Below, in pieces: positions 17,247 to 25,541 of a stretch of DNA of 60,338 bases. A program made the translations under genes and the position numbers. Under the pieces are notes generated by a model. The model made no database searches. It was not told the DNA's origin and was given only the letters and a program-made list of their open reading frames with translations. Each line of letters starts with the position of its first letter. The stretch's first letter is position 1. The stretch is from an uncultured Collinsella sp. GTDB lineage: Bacteria > Actinomycetota > Coriobacteriia > Coriobacteriales > Coriobacteriaceae. The DNA lies in contig CABRHH010000015.1 in the NCBI GenBank assembly GCA_902470695.1, positions 1 to 60,338 of the forward strand, given 5' to 3'.

Positions 17247-18506
17247 ATGAAAAGCACTTCCAGCAGCAAAACGCTCACCGTAAAACAGAACATGGTCTGG
17301 AATATGGCGGGTTCCGCCATCGGACTTGGGTGCCAATGGGCAATCAGCATATTGGTCGTCCGACTCGCCCCCGACCTCACCAGCGCAGGACTCTACTCGC
17401 TTGCCATGTCCGTGTACGGCATTTTTTCACCCATAGCCCAATTTGGTATGTACACATACCTCATCACCGATATGAAAAACCAAAATAGCATCGGTGAGTA
17501 TGTGACTCTGGCAGTCGGTACGAGCTCTGCTGCCCTCGTCCTCACATTTGGGTACGCGCTTATGACATGCCGCCCAAATTCATGGGCAGTCATCTTCGCC
17601 TTTGCGCTCTATAAAGGAATCGCCTCGGTCATCGATATCCTGCATGCTGCAGATCAAAAGTCGCACCGCATGGACTATATCGGCATCTCCTTAGGCCTGC
17701 AAGGCGCACTCTGCCTTACGAGCTTTGCGGTTGTCTACCTCCTCACCGCAAACATCACCTATGCTGTCACAAGCATGGCCGCATGTACGTTGCTGATCGG
17801 GCTGCTCTACGATCTTCCGCGGACAAAGCTGCTTCATACAATCCATCTGGGCATCGGTTCGAAAAAGGCCTTCGCGATTCTGTCTGCATGCGCCCTCATC
17901 GTTCTCTCCAGCGTTGCAAGCGGCGCATTCGCCTCCTTGCCGCGCCAGACACTATCCCAGGAACTTGGAGACAGCGCTTTAGGAATCTACGCCTCCATCG
18001 CAACCCCGGTTGCGATCATTCAGGTCGGTTCAACGTATATCTACAACCCGCTTATCGGGTACTTTGCCGAAAGCTACCACGCAGGCGATCGGCATCGGTT
18101 TCGGCAACTGGTGAACATGACCGTCCTTGGCATCATCGGAATCGGTGCGATTTCGCTGCTGGGTGCATCGCTTGCGGCACAACCGCTTCTCAACCTGCTC
18201 TACGGCAGCGAAGTTGCATCGCACTCATCGATCATGCTGCCGCTCATACTGAGCTCCGTGCTGCTGGGAGCAGCAGGTTTTCTCAGCAACCTCCTCGTTG
18301 CAGTCCGAGCGCTACGCATCATGATTCTCGGCAGTATCGCTTCGCTCGTCGTCGTCTTTGCATCGTCCGCCCAACTCATCTCATTGTTTGGAATGAACGG
18401 CGCGACGTTTGCGCTTATTGCAGGCTGCACAGCTTCCATCTGCATCAGCTGCGCCGGTATCTTCATGCAAACTCGCGCCCGATTCAGTCGGAATCATCAC
18501 GAGTGA
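17247..18506 (+). CDS. Wzx-like polysaccharide flippase (MOP superfamily)
   Basis: A 419-residue protein with about 12 membrane helices. VKQNMVWNMAGSAIGLGCQW at the N-terminus and the overall helix spacing match the oligosaccharidyl-lipid flippases. It would move a lipid-linked glycan across the cytoplasmic membrane. It begins 7 bases after the acyltransferase stop codon and ends the operon; its last 10 bases overlap the convergent GT4 gene at 18497. No Wzy polymerase is evident inside the window, unless the DUF2142 protein or an outside gene fills that role. A choline-lipid gating role like that of pneumococcal TacF is possible given the nearby lic genes, but unproven. Confidence 0.87.
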   Translation: MKSTSSSKTLTVKQNMVWNMAGSAIGLGCQWAISILVVRLAPDLTSAGLYSLAMSVYGIFSPIAQFGMYTYLITDMKNQNSIGEYVTLAVGTSSAALVLTFGYALMTCRPNSWAVIFAFALYKGIASVIDILHAADQKSHRMDYIGISLGLQGALCLTSFAVVYLLTANITYAVTSMAACTLLIGLLYDLPRTKLLHTIHLGIGSKKAFAILSACALIVLSSVASGAFASLPRQTLSQELGDSALGIYASIATPVAIIQVGSTYIYNPLIGYFAESYHAGDRHRFRQLVNMTVLGIIGIGAISLLGASLAAQPLLNLLYGSEVASHSSIMLPLILSSVLLGAAGFLSNLLVAVRALRIMILGSIASLVVVFASSAQLISLFGMNGATFALIAGCTASICISCAGIFMQTRARFSRNHHE

Positions 18507-19624
18507 AAGCTCTGCCCGGCCGCCTGATACAACAATCCGACTATGCGCTTGGCGGATTCTTCAAGACCATACCCACTCGAGGCAACCTCGCCGGCGCCCA
18601 AGCACCGATCATATAAAGAGTGGGCTGCCTCCTGCACCGCCTCAGCCCACTGAGATGCACCTGATTCCAACGTAAGCGCATGCGCACGCTCCGTCACAAA
18701 CGACATGGAGGAAATTGCGCTCGATGCAATACACGGCAAACCATTTGCCTGAGCCTCCAAAAGGGCGAGCGGCATGCCTTCATACAGAGAGGGAAACACA
18801 AAGCAATCCATTGCGGAGTAGTACCGATACGCATCCGGGACAGAGCCCGCAAATACAACCTTTCCGTCCAGCCCGCATGCCCTAACCTGCTCACGAACGG
18901 GTGCTTCAAGCGGGCCGGTACCGAGCAAAAGCAGACGGGCCTTCTGGTCAACAGCCGCAACCTTTTGCATGATTTCAATAAGAAATGCATGGTTCTTCTG
19001 ATCGGTGAATCGGCCAACATGCCCGATCACAAATGTGTCGGACAGCGCCAAATCCGAGCGAACCCTTTCGCGATCGGCAGGTGAAAAAGCGAATCGGTCG
19101 CAGTCGACCGCATTGACCGAGATGAAGCAGTTTCCTTCATCGAGAAAGGTGTCGGGGAACATGAACTTCGCAGCATAATCCGAACAGGCAATTCCCATGT
19201 TAGCCAGCTGGGATATTCTCCGCTTATGCCACGCATGGAGAACCGCATTCAGGCCATTGCCCATAGGAGCCGAGTTATGGCTATGCACGATGCATGGCAC
19301 CCCTCGCCTATTTGCAACAGAGAGAAGGGTAATATCGCTGAGCGTGCACGCGTTGAACCATACAAGGTCGTACAACCCCGTCGCAACGATCGAATCGAGC
19401 TGGCGATAGTTCTCAACCCATCGCTCCGTCCTCAATGCAACATGTAGAATCTTTGATTGATAGGGCGCAAGCTCGTCGAAGAAGTCAGGATGCCCATCCC
19501 CGTATACAACGAAGTCGAAATGCACATCAGGATGGGAGTCCATGATCTTGGAGCAGTATGCGAGCAAAAAAGACTCGACGCCCCCTCTATTTGGACTGAG
19601 ACCGTGAACAAGCACCTTCAGCAT
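18497..19624 (-). CDS. GT4-family glycosyltransferase
   Basis: A 375-residue GT-B enzyme. MLKVLVHGLSPNRGGVESFL is the N-terminal glycine loop and sets the start at 19624. IGHVGRFTDQKNHAFLIEIM, LLGTGPLEAPVREQ and FVFPSLYEGMPLALLEAQAN form the donor-binding half. The family is the same as EpsF/CapM-type polysaccharide enzymes. It is on the minus strand, 67 bases downstream of licD, and may be expressed with it. It could add the sugar that LicD then decorates, which is an inference from position only. Confidence 0.9.
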   Translation of the reverse strand: MLKVLVHGLSPNRGGVESFLLAYCSKIMDSHPDVHFDFVVYGDGHPDFFDELAPYQSKILHVALRTERWVENYRQLDSIVATGLYDLVWFNACTLSDITLLSVANRRGVPCIVHSHNSAPMGNGLNAVLHAWHKRRISQLANMGIACSDYAAKFMFPDTFLDEGNCFISVNAVDCDRFAFSPADRERVRSDLALSDTFVIGHVGRFTDQKNHAFLIEIMQKVAAVDQKARLLLLGTGPLEAPVREQVRACGLDGKVVFAGSVPDAYRYYSAMDCFVFPSLYEGMPLALLEAQANGLPCIASSAISSMSFVTERAHALTLESGASQWAEAVQEAAHSLYDRCLGAGEVASSGYGLEESAKRIVGLLYQAAGQSFHS

Positions 19625-19691
19625 AAAGCACCTACATGCAAGAATCGATGAATGCAATTTCTACAGACAGGGGATCGAAAGCAAAGCGCTT

Positions 19692-20537
19692 TCATGATGA
19701 CCACCGCATGCCGTCACCAAAATCGAGAATTCTGGGAAGATGTGTGCGCCGGTCTTTTTCTGCTGGCAGCATCCGCCAATCACCATACATGATTTCTAGA
19801 TACCGCTCGGCATCACCCGGAGCCGGGAAGGCAGCATCCTCAAATCGAAGCTCTCGGGTCGGAATCAGCACATCCAGCGGCATTCCCTGCATGTTCGGCC
19901 ATGCAAAAGGAAGCAACAGGTCAGACTTGTGGCCATCTGCTCTTGCAATCGCCGAGCTGAATTTCGACGCAATCTGTTCTGGAACAAACATCTTATGAAT
20001 CACCGGATGGAGAAGTTTACACATCGTGCGCTCGATGCGACCCAGAGCGCCCTTGTGGGGCACCACGATACTTCCCGCATGATAGAGGTAGGAAATGCTC
20101 TGCCAAAAGCGGGCGCCCGAGCGCTGTTTGCGCCGCTCGCTCTCAACACTCGAGAGCGCATCGTAGGGAAAGATATCGACAAAGATGCCCTGAGAAAGGC
20201 CTGCCTCACGCGTTTCATCGGTTTCGAACAGCGTGCCGTCCTTGTAGACCTTCGCAAACATACCGGCAAATCCAGGAGTGTTCTCAGCCGTATGAACCGA
20301 ATAACCCGCCGGAAACGCATGGCCGGCAGCCGTCAGGAACCGATCGTAATCCGCACGAAGCATGCCAACGTCAATATCATCATCCCACGGAATAAAGCCG
20401 CCGTGACGCATCGCGCCCAACACCGTGCCCGAATCTATGAACCACTGAATGCTGTGCTCGGTGCAAAAATCAGCAAGCACCTTGAGGATTTCGAGCTCCG
20501 TTTCTTGCAGACGCTTCAGCGCATCGTCAAACTGCAT
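19692..20537 (-). CDS. licD: LicD family phosphocholine transferase
   Basis: A 281-residue protein of the LicD/fukutin family. WFIDSGTVLGAMRHGGFIPW followed by DDDIDVGM is the nucleotidyltransferase-like active site with the metal-binding Asp cluster. LicD enzymes move phosphocholine from CDP-choline to a sugar of a surface glycan. GGGGAG lies 6 bases before the ATG. CDP-choline could be supplied by the LicC-LicA fusion at 23034-24806, which is on the same strand but separated by an ATPase gene. LicD-fold proteins sometimes transfer other phospho-alcohols, so phosphocholine is likely, not proven. Confidence 0.9.
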   Translation of the reverse strand: MQFDDALKRLQETELEILKVLADFCTEHSIQWFIDSGTVLGAMRHGGFIPWDDDIDVGMLRADYDRFLTAAGHAFPAGYSVHTAENTPGFAGMFAKVYKDGTLFETDETREAGLSQGIFVDIFPYDALSSVESERRKQRSGARFWQSISYLYHAGSIVVPHKGALGRIERTMCKLLHPVIHKMFVPEQIASKFSSAIARADGHKSDLLLPFAWPNMQGMPLDVLIPTRELRFEDAAFPAPGDAERYLEIMYGDWRMLPAEKDRRTHLPRILDFGDGMRWSS

Positions 20538-20628
20538 TCGGTACTCCCCTATGGACCAACAAATTTAATCACCTTATCATAAACCGGCTTGATTCCATGA
20601 GACGATTGCCTGCCGTTCACTAACCACG

Positions 20629-21951
20629 TTACGCCGCCGTTTCCGTCCTGTGCGACAAGGTTCCTATGCGACCAATCGCATACAGAGGGACATTCGTTAG
20701 CCAGGATTCTCTTCGGAAGCCCGACAGGGAGGTTCTCACCGCATGTGTGCCATTATATGTCTTGCAGAAACTCGCCAGACTTTTTGCCTTGAGGTTTTCC
20801 TCAGCCTTTACTTCTATAGGCACGACCGCACCTTCTGTTTGAATCACGAAGTCCACCTCGGCTCCACCCTTCGCGGCGGACCAGTAATATGGAACGAAAC
20901 CGCAATCGCTCGTGAGCTGCTGGCAAACGTACTGCTCCGCCATAGCACCCTTAAAATGCGTGAACAGAGCATTGCCATCGACGATCGTTGAGCTATCGAT
21001 GTCAGCGAGGGCTCCAAGAAGCCCCACATCCACACAAAATAGCTTAAAGGATGCCTCATCGGCATACGCAGCAAGCGGAATGCCCGGAGCAGCGATGCGC
21101 TTAACCTTCGTTACCAGGCCAGCGTCAATAAGAAACTGAAGGGCGTCATCCAGGTCACGCCCGCGCGTGCCTTTTTTCACCACGCCGTATACGAATTTCT
21201 TATTCTCCTTGGCGAGATGCCTCGGAAGAGACTCGAAAATGAGCCGACATCGCTCCCCGATGGCCGCACCAGAATGCTTCGCAAAGTCACCGCGATACGC
21301 ATCCAGGATGTCCTGCTGCACGTTGCGAACTTCAGAGAAATCACCACTCTGAAGATATGCAGAGATTGCCTCCGGCATGCCCCCGATAAAATAGTAGAGC
21401 CGCAGCAGGTCCTCGTAGCGCTCCTTAAACACGCCCATCATATCGAAGTCTAGTTTGGAGATATACTCTTCGAGCGCCTGCTCGCCCATAGCCAGGAGAA
21501 ATTCCCTGAAGCTCAGAGGATGCAGATCGAGAAACGTGACCTTACCCACCGGAAACGAGACACCGGCATTGAGGGCGACGCCCAGAAGCGAGCCCGCTAC
21601 GGCAATGGCATATTCCGGGGCATCCTCGCAGAAGTACTTCAATGCGGTGAGCGCACGAGGCACAGCCTGCACCTCATCCAGCACGATAAGGGTGGTCTGA
21701 GGGTTAATAGGTTCTCCCGTAGCAGCTGAGATGCCCGTCATGATTCTATGTGGGTCGAGCGAACCCTCAAATAGCTGTGACATCGGCGCATTGTCCTCCA
21801 AACGGACATACGCCACATTCTCGAAACACGCCTCGCCGAATTCCCGTAGGAGCCACGTCTTACCAACCTGACGCGCACCGCGCAAGATCAAAGGCTTTCT
21901 ACTGCCGCTGACTTTCCAGGTCTTGAGATCCTCGAGCAGCTCTCTTTCCAT
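20629..21951 (-). CDS. Orphan AAA ATPase with DUF4143 domain
   Basis: A 440-residue protein. GARQVGKT (residues about 25-32) is the Walker A motif and TLIVLDEVQ the Walker B. The C-terminal DUF4143 region includes YYWSAAKGGAEVDFVIQ and VPIEVKAEENLKAKSL, a PD-(D/E)XK nuclease-like core (D, then E-X-K). Such ATPases are very common in gut bacteria, often in single copy and of unknown function; a defence or mobile-element role has been suggested. GGGAGG lies before the ATG at 21951. It interrupts the lic genes and has its own repeat-rich promoter region, which suggests insertion. Confidence 0.9.
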   Translation of the reverse strand: MERELLEDLKTWKVSGSRKPLILRGARQVGKTWLLREFGEACFENVAYVRLEDNAPMSQLFEGSLDPHRIMTGISAATGEPINPQTTLIVLDEVQAVPRALTALKYFCEDAPEYAIAVAGSLLGVALNAGVSFPVGKVTFLDLHPLSFREFLLAMGEQALEEYISKLDFDMMGVFKERYEDLLRLYYFIGGMPEAISAYLQSGDFSEVRNVQQDILDAYRGDFAKHSGAAIGERCRLIFESLPRHLAKENKKFVYGVVKKGTRGRDLDDALQFLIDAGLVTKVKRIAAPGIPLAAYADEASFKLFCVDVGLLGALADIDSSTIVDGNALFTHFKGAMAEQYVCQQLTSDCGFVPYYWSAAKGGAEVDFVIQTEGAVVPIEVKAEENLKAKSLASFCKTYNGTHAVRTSLSGFRRESWLTNVPLYAIGRIGTLSHRTETAA

Positions 21952-21990
21952 CTAAACCTCCCTTTCTTACTCTAAAGCAAAGCAAATCGG

Positions 21991-22050
21991 TTGCACATTT
22001 TCCTTTGAATAATGTGCAACCCATACCCGTTTTTCCCTTGAATAATGTGA
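21991..22050 (-). promoter_or_regulatory. Repeated palindromic site upstream of the DUF4143 ATPase gene
   Basis: TTGCACATT (21991-21999) and AATGTGCAA (22011-22019) form a perfect 9-bp inverted repeat with an 11-base spacer. The right half, CCTTTGAATAATGTG, is repeated as CCCTTGAATAATGTG at 22034-22048. The sites lie 40-100 bases upstream of the ATG in AT-rich sequence, so they probably form the operator of the ATPase gene. The regulator is unknown and might be the ATPase itself. Confidence 0.55.
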
Positions 22051-22090
22051 CTATATTAGCATACCGAATCGAAAAGCACGGTGACCCGAG

Positions 22091-23032
22091 CTAGCCGGTC
22101 CGTCGTATACCGAACAGCTCGCGCCAATCGCTGGCCGCCAGAACCGTCCCCGCAACGATCACAATGCAGCACACGACGGTTGCCGGAGCAGGAACAGTCC
22201 CCAGCAGCACCAAACCAAACACAACCGCCCAGGCTGAATAAGAGATATTGAGCGCCATGGCTTTCGCCGCGCCGATGGCCGAGATGCCTCGGTAATAGAA
22301 AAGGTAGGATGTAGCGCCCGCAAGGCCCGCCAAAGCGATGAGACCAGTCGCTGTACTTGGTGCCGCGTGTGCAGCAAAGCCCCAGGCTCCGAATAGCGGC
22401 AGCACCACAACACCGTAGGCGAGTGCAGAAGTCGTTTCGCGAATATGAAGCGCTGTCTCATCATCAACGTTGTCGTCGCGCATCCCCCAAGCGCACAGCA
22501 CTGCCTCGGACCCCCATCCGACCACCGTGAGTGCCGCGCCCAGCAAGCCGATTGGCGCATTAACAACCTGGCTGTTGCCCGCAGTGAGAAGGCCCATTGC
22601 CATGACACCGAGAAGCGCCACAAGCAACGCCACTATCTGTCCGCGTCCCATCCTCTCTTTGAGCAGGATAAATGCCAGCACCGCACCAAAAGCCGGGTAG
22701 AAAGCCGAGATGATAGCTGTATACGCAGCACCAAGGTTTGCGATGGCGATTGCGTACCCCGTCATTCCAATGGGCCCGCCCAACAACGCTCCAAGCATCA
22801 CAACCTTGCCGGAACGAGTATGCAGGGCTGCAAGCGTGTCCCCTAGGCGATGTCTCGCTCCCATGTACACCAAAAGCCAGATTGCACAAAATACGTCATG
22901 CAGAAACGACCCAACAAGTGAGGCATATGCCGCCGCCTCGACTGAACCGATAAAGGGGGCCATGGCCATGCCGATGCCCAAGATCACCGTATCAAGTCCC
23001 CATAGAATGCCGCTAAACAGGCCGAACCGCAT
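22091..23032 (-). CDS. licB: EamA/DMT transporter, probable choline uptake permease (LicB-like)
   Basis: A 313-residue membrane protein with ten predicted helices in two EamA repeats, for example FSGILWGLDTVILGIGMAMA at the N-terminus. It starts one base after the stop codon of the LicC-LicA fusion (GAGTAACATG), with GGGAGG as ribosome binding site, so the two are translationally coupled. LicB of Haemophilus and pneumococcus is a DMT-type choline transporter in the same gene order. The substrate is inferred from this context; DMT proteins move many other small molecules. Confidence 0.82.
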   Translation of the reverse strand: MRFGLFSGILWGLDTVILGIGMAMAPFIGSVEAAAYASLVGSFLHDVFCAIWLLVYMGARHRLGDTLAALHTRSGKVVMLGALLGGPIGMTGYAIAIANLGAAYTAIISAFYPAFGAVLAFILLKERMGRGQIVALLVALLGVMAMGLLTAGNSQVVNAPIGLLGAALTVVGWGSEAVLCAWGMRDDNVDDETALHIRETTSALAYGVVVLPLFGAWGFAAHAAPSTATGLIALAGLAGATSYLFYYRGISAIGAAKAMALNISYSAWAVVFGLVLLGTVPAPATVVCCIVIVAGTVLAASDWRELFGIRRTG

Positions 23033-23033
23033 G

Positions 23034-24806
23034 TTACTCCCCCTCCCGATACATCAAAAGAGCGCGATCGAGATAGGAAACGGCATAACGGTGATAGATA
23101 TACAGCCATTCGCCCACAAAATCGCCCTCGGCTTCCTTCAATAACGACCATAGATACCAACACCAACCAGCTAGGGCAACATGCGCATAGTTATGTCTAA
23201 GCTCCTCAATCGTTGGCGGTCTTCCGAAATACGCCACGAGAGCCGCATCTGCCTCAGTTTCATCCAGCTCGCAGCACACGCAAAAGGTTCCGAAGTCATT
23301 GGCGTAGTCGCCCATACCCGCGTATTCCCAGTCGATGAGATGAATCGTCCCCGTCGCGTTGACCAGGAAGTTCAGATAGAAGAAGTCGTTGTGGCACAAG
23401 CACGTGGGAGCATTGTCAGCTTTTACATGCACTTCCAGCTCCTCAATCCTGCAAGCCGTCTCTGCAAACCCGGGTATATCGATCGGACCACGCTCAGCCA
23501 GCAGCGATTCATACCGCTTAGCCTCTTGATAGAAATCGAATGTTCGCGCTACTTCGACACCGCTCTCATGCAGGTCCCGAGCCATTGCCATTGCCTTTGC
23601 CACGTGAGCGGGATCATGGGGATCAAGATTGGAGCAATCGGGTACGAATCGGCTTATCTTCCAACCGCGCTCGGGGTCCTCGAAGATAAACGTGCCATCG
23701 ATTTCCAGCTCACGCGCCGTCTGCTGAGCCGCCACTTCCCCTTTGCGATCAATCAGCAATTCTGTCCCAACACCAGGATGACGATACACATACTCGCCTC
23801 TCGCCGTGCTGAAATGGCAGGAGAGGTTTGTCAGCCCCTGTTTGAGCGGATACACGTCGTGGATTTCCGACTTATCGCATCCGAGTACCTGCACGATGTT
23901 ATCGAAAATCTCGGAATCGACGTTCTCCAGGAATGCGGGGTCGAATGCACGGAGCTCGTCCAGCGAATCGAACTCGTTGATAACGCCCTCCGAATACGGA
24001 CGCACCACCATATCGAACTCTGGAAGATGATCGATGAAGAGATCCTCCCATAGCTTGTCAACCGTCTCGGGCTTGTCAAATTCCGCTTCAAGCACATCGA
24101 TCATATGCCGTGAGAACACATGATCAAAATACACGTGGCCCAGCATGTACCATGCATGGGATCCGCCCACCGTGACACCCGTGATGCGACCCTGAGGGCC
24201 CGTTTTCATGCACCATTCCTTCGTGGGACCCTCTGACCATTGAGCGGCATAATAGGCGCGATGAACATATAGCTCGAAGGGATTCTCGGTAAAGTAGTCA
24301 TCGGACGAGCAAATGAAGGTGTTACGCAAGCGATCTCGCACGCGGTACAGCGAAGAATGGTTGTTGCGCGAAGCGTATTCATCATTAATGACAATCGAAA
24401 CGCCGTATTTTTGCTCAAGATAGAAAAAATATGCCTTCTTATAGCCAACAACGACGGTGATATCGGAAATGCCAGCTGCCTGCAGCTGCTCAATTTGTCG
24501 CTCAATGAGCACGTCTCCACGTACACGCAGCAGACCCTTGGGCTTCTCGTAAGAGATGGGCGCGAAACGGCTGGACAGCCCAGCAGCCAGAATGATTGCG
24601 TTGTCGACCTTGTATGGTTCAAGCGCCTCAAGGCCAGCGTCCGTTAGAACACCGCTCTCAAGTAGACCCCTCGAGGCAAGGTCCTTCATGGCAGCGTTCA
24701 CGCTTCCGAGTGAAAGCCCTGTGCGATCGGCGACCTCCCTCTGACTCGCCGCAGGAAACACCCGAAGGCAATTCAGAGTCTCAAACATTTTTCTATCTAA
24801 GGTCAT
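23034..24806 (-). CDS. licC/licA: Winged-helix / phosphocholine cytidylyltransferase / choline kinase fusion
   Basis: A 590-residue three-part protein. Residues about 1-65 form a winged-helix DNA-binding domain (ASQREVADRTGLSLGSVNAA). Residues about 68-290 are a LicC-like nucleotidyltransferase (NAIILAAGLSSRFAPISYEKP, then TFICSSDDYF). Residues about 310-580 are a LicA-like choline kinase with CLCHNDFFYLNFL (catalytic HND-N loop) and HLIDWEYAG (metal-binding Asp). Together it would phosphorylate choline and make CDP-choline for LicD. GGAG lies 7 bases before the ATG. The HTH domain and the palindrome upstream suggest that the protein controls its own expression. In Haemophilus LicA and LicC are separate proteins. 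Confidence 0.9.
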   Translation of the reverse strand: MTLDRKMFETLNCLRVFPAASQREVADRTGLSLGSVNAAMKDLASRGLLESGVLTDAGLEALEPYKVDNAIILAAGLSSRFAPISYEKPKGLLRVRGDVLIERQIEQLQAAGISDITVVVGYKKAYFFYLEQKYGVSIVINDEYASRNNHSSLYRVRDRLRNTFICSSDDYFTENPFELYVHRAYYAAQWSEGPTKEWCMKTGPQGRITGVTVGGSHAWYMLGHVYFDHVFSRHMIDVLEAEFDKPETVDKLWEDLFIDHLPEFDMVVRPYSEGVINEFDSLDELRAFDPAFLENVDSEIFDNIVQVLGCDKSEIHDVYPLKQGLTNLSCHFSTARGEYVYRHPGVGTELLIDRKGEVAAQQTARELEIDGTFIFEDPERGWKISRFVPDCSNLDPHDPAHVAKAMAMARDLHESGVEVARTFDFYQEAKRYESLLAERGPIDIPGFAETACRIEELEVHVKADNAPTCLCHNDFFYLNFLVNATGTIHLIDWEYAGMGDYANDFGTFCVCCELDETEADAALVAYFGRPPTIEELRHNYAHVALAGWCWYLWSLLKEAEGDFVGEWLYIYHRYAVSYLDRALLMYREGE

Positions 24807-24835
24807 GCGGTCTCCAATGTCATACAGACTTCGAT

Positions 24836-24877
24836 GTTCAGATTGAGTTTAATTTATAATTGTTCTGAACGTTCAGA
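24836..24877 (-). promoter_or_regulatory. Palindromic operator candidate upstream of the LicC-LicA fusion
   Basis: TCTGAACGTTCAGA (24864-24877) is a perfect 14-base palindrome. A half site, GTTCAGA, recurs at 24836-24842, and a TATAAA-like -10 on the minus strand lies between them (24853-24858). The site is 58-71 bases upstream of the ATG in AT-rich DNA, a natural place for a repressor or activator. The N-terminal winged helix of the fusion protein is the obvious candidate to bind it. Confidence 0.6.
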
Positions 24878-25041
24878 GATTAACTAGATTATAAAGAAAT
24901 GAACACAAGCCGATCTCGACATGCCGAATCCAACATCATGTTCTTTTTCGCAACGCCCGTTGGTGCGGATTCCCCTTAAAAGCCTCTCCCATCGCACAGC
25001 TGTGTACCCCCTAGGTCACCAGCTCGTTCAGGACCTCCTTT

Positions 25042-25106
25042 CAGGTTGGGGACGCAGGTTGGGGACGCAGGTTGGGGACGCAGGTTGGGGACGCAGGTTG
25101 GGGACG
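25042..25106. repeat. Five tandem 13-bp repeats
   Basis: The unit CAGGTTGGGGACG occurs five times without change and runs into a GGGGCCATTTCG tail. The TTGGGGACG core is the same as in the dispersed repeat found at 25157-25203 and 27830-28003. It lies between the licC/licA promoter and the tRNA pair, and the gene-free stretch 24878-25210 contains nothing else recognisable. Confidence 0.9.
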
Positions 25107-25156
25107 GGGCCATTTCGTTTGCTACCTGGGTGCCGCCTTAGATGCTGAATTGAAAA

Positions 25157-25203
25157 ACGAATCGACCCCGTCCCCAAACTGCGAATCGACCCTGTCTCTA
25201 AAA
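25157..25203 (-). repeat. Dispersed repeat, two inverted copies
   Basis: ACGAATCGACCCCGTCCCC (25157-25175) is the complement of the GGGGACGGGGTCGATTCGT repeat seen at 27846-27864 and 27878-27896. A degenerate second copy follows at 25181-25203. Together with the forward tandem at 25042-25106 this forms an inverted arrangement. Confidence 0.8.
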
Positions 25204-25210
25204 TGAAAAA

Positions 25211-25231
25211 GACCAGGTAGAAAACCTGGTC
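25211..25231 (-). terminator. Intrinsic terminator of the tRNA-His/tRNA-Lys transcript
   Basis: GACCAGGT and ACCTGGTC pair around a 5-base loop. On the minus strand the hairpin is followed by TTTTTCATTTT. It lies 11 bases downstream of the tRNA-Lys gene. Confidence 0.85.
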
Positions 25232-25242
25232 TAAGAAATCGA

Positions 25243-25319
25243 TGGTGGACCGTCAGGGATTCGAACCCTGGACCTTGGGATTAAGAGTCCCCTGCTCTAG
25301 CCAGCTGAGCTAACGGTCC
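25243..25319 (-). tRNA. tRNA-Lys (anticodon CTT)
   Basis: A 77-base tRNA including an encoded CCA. The acceptor stem GGACCGT pairs with ACGGTCC, the anticodon loop is CTCTTAA, and GGTTCGAATCC forms the T-loop region. It follows tRNA-His after 26 bases on the same strand and probably shares its transcript. Confidence 0.95.
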
Positions 25320-25345
25320 AATATGTCTGCGCGCGTAAGAGGAAG

Positions 25346-25422
25346 TGGGGTGGGTAAAGGGACTCGAACCCTCGACCTACGGGACCACAACCCGTCGCTC
25401 TAGCCAACTGAGCTACACCCAC
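25346..25422 (-). tRNA. tRNA-His (anticodon GTG)
   Basis: A 77-base tRNA including an encoded CCA. GTGGGTG pairs with TACCCAC (one G-T pair), the anticodon loop is TTGTGGT, and the discriminator base is C, as expected for histidine tRNA. The base before G1 is also G (25423), matching the extra G at -1 that tRNA-His carries. Confidence 0.95.
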
Positions 25423-25541
25423 CGTGTGTCTCTCACGCGAAGCGCTTGCTTATTATGCACTCTGGGCAGAATCGATGCAAGAACTTTTTCAAACTCGTGA
25501 GCAAAAACGCCCCTCCTGTGTACGTATCATGGAGTGCCCAG

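Noticed and set aside
25042..25106. Possible CRISPR array
   Set aside because: The 13-bp units follow each other with no spacers, and no cas genes are present.
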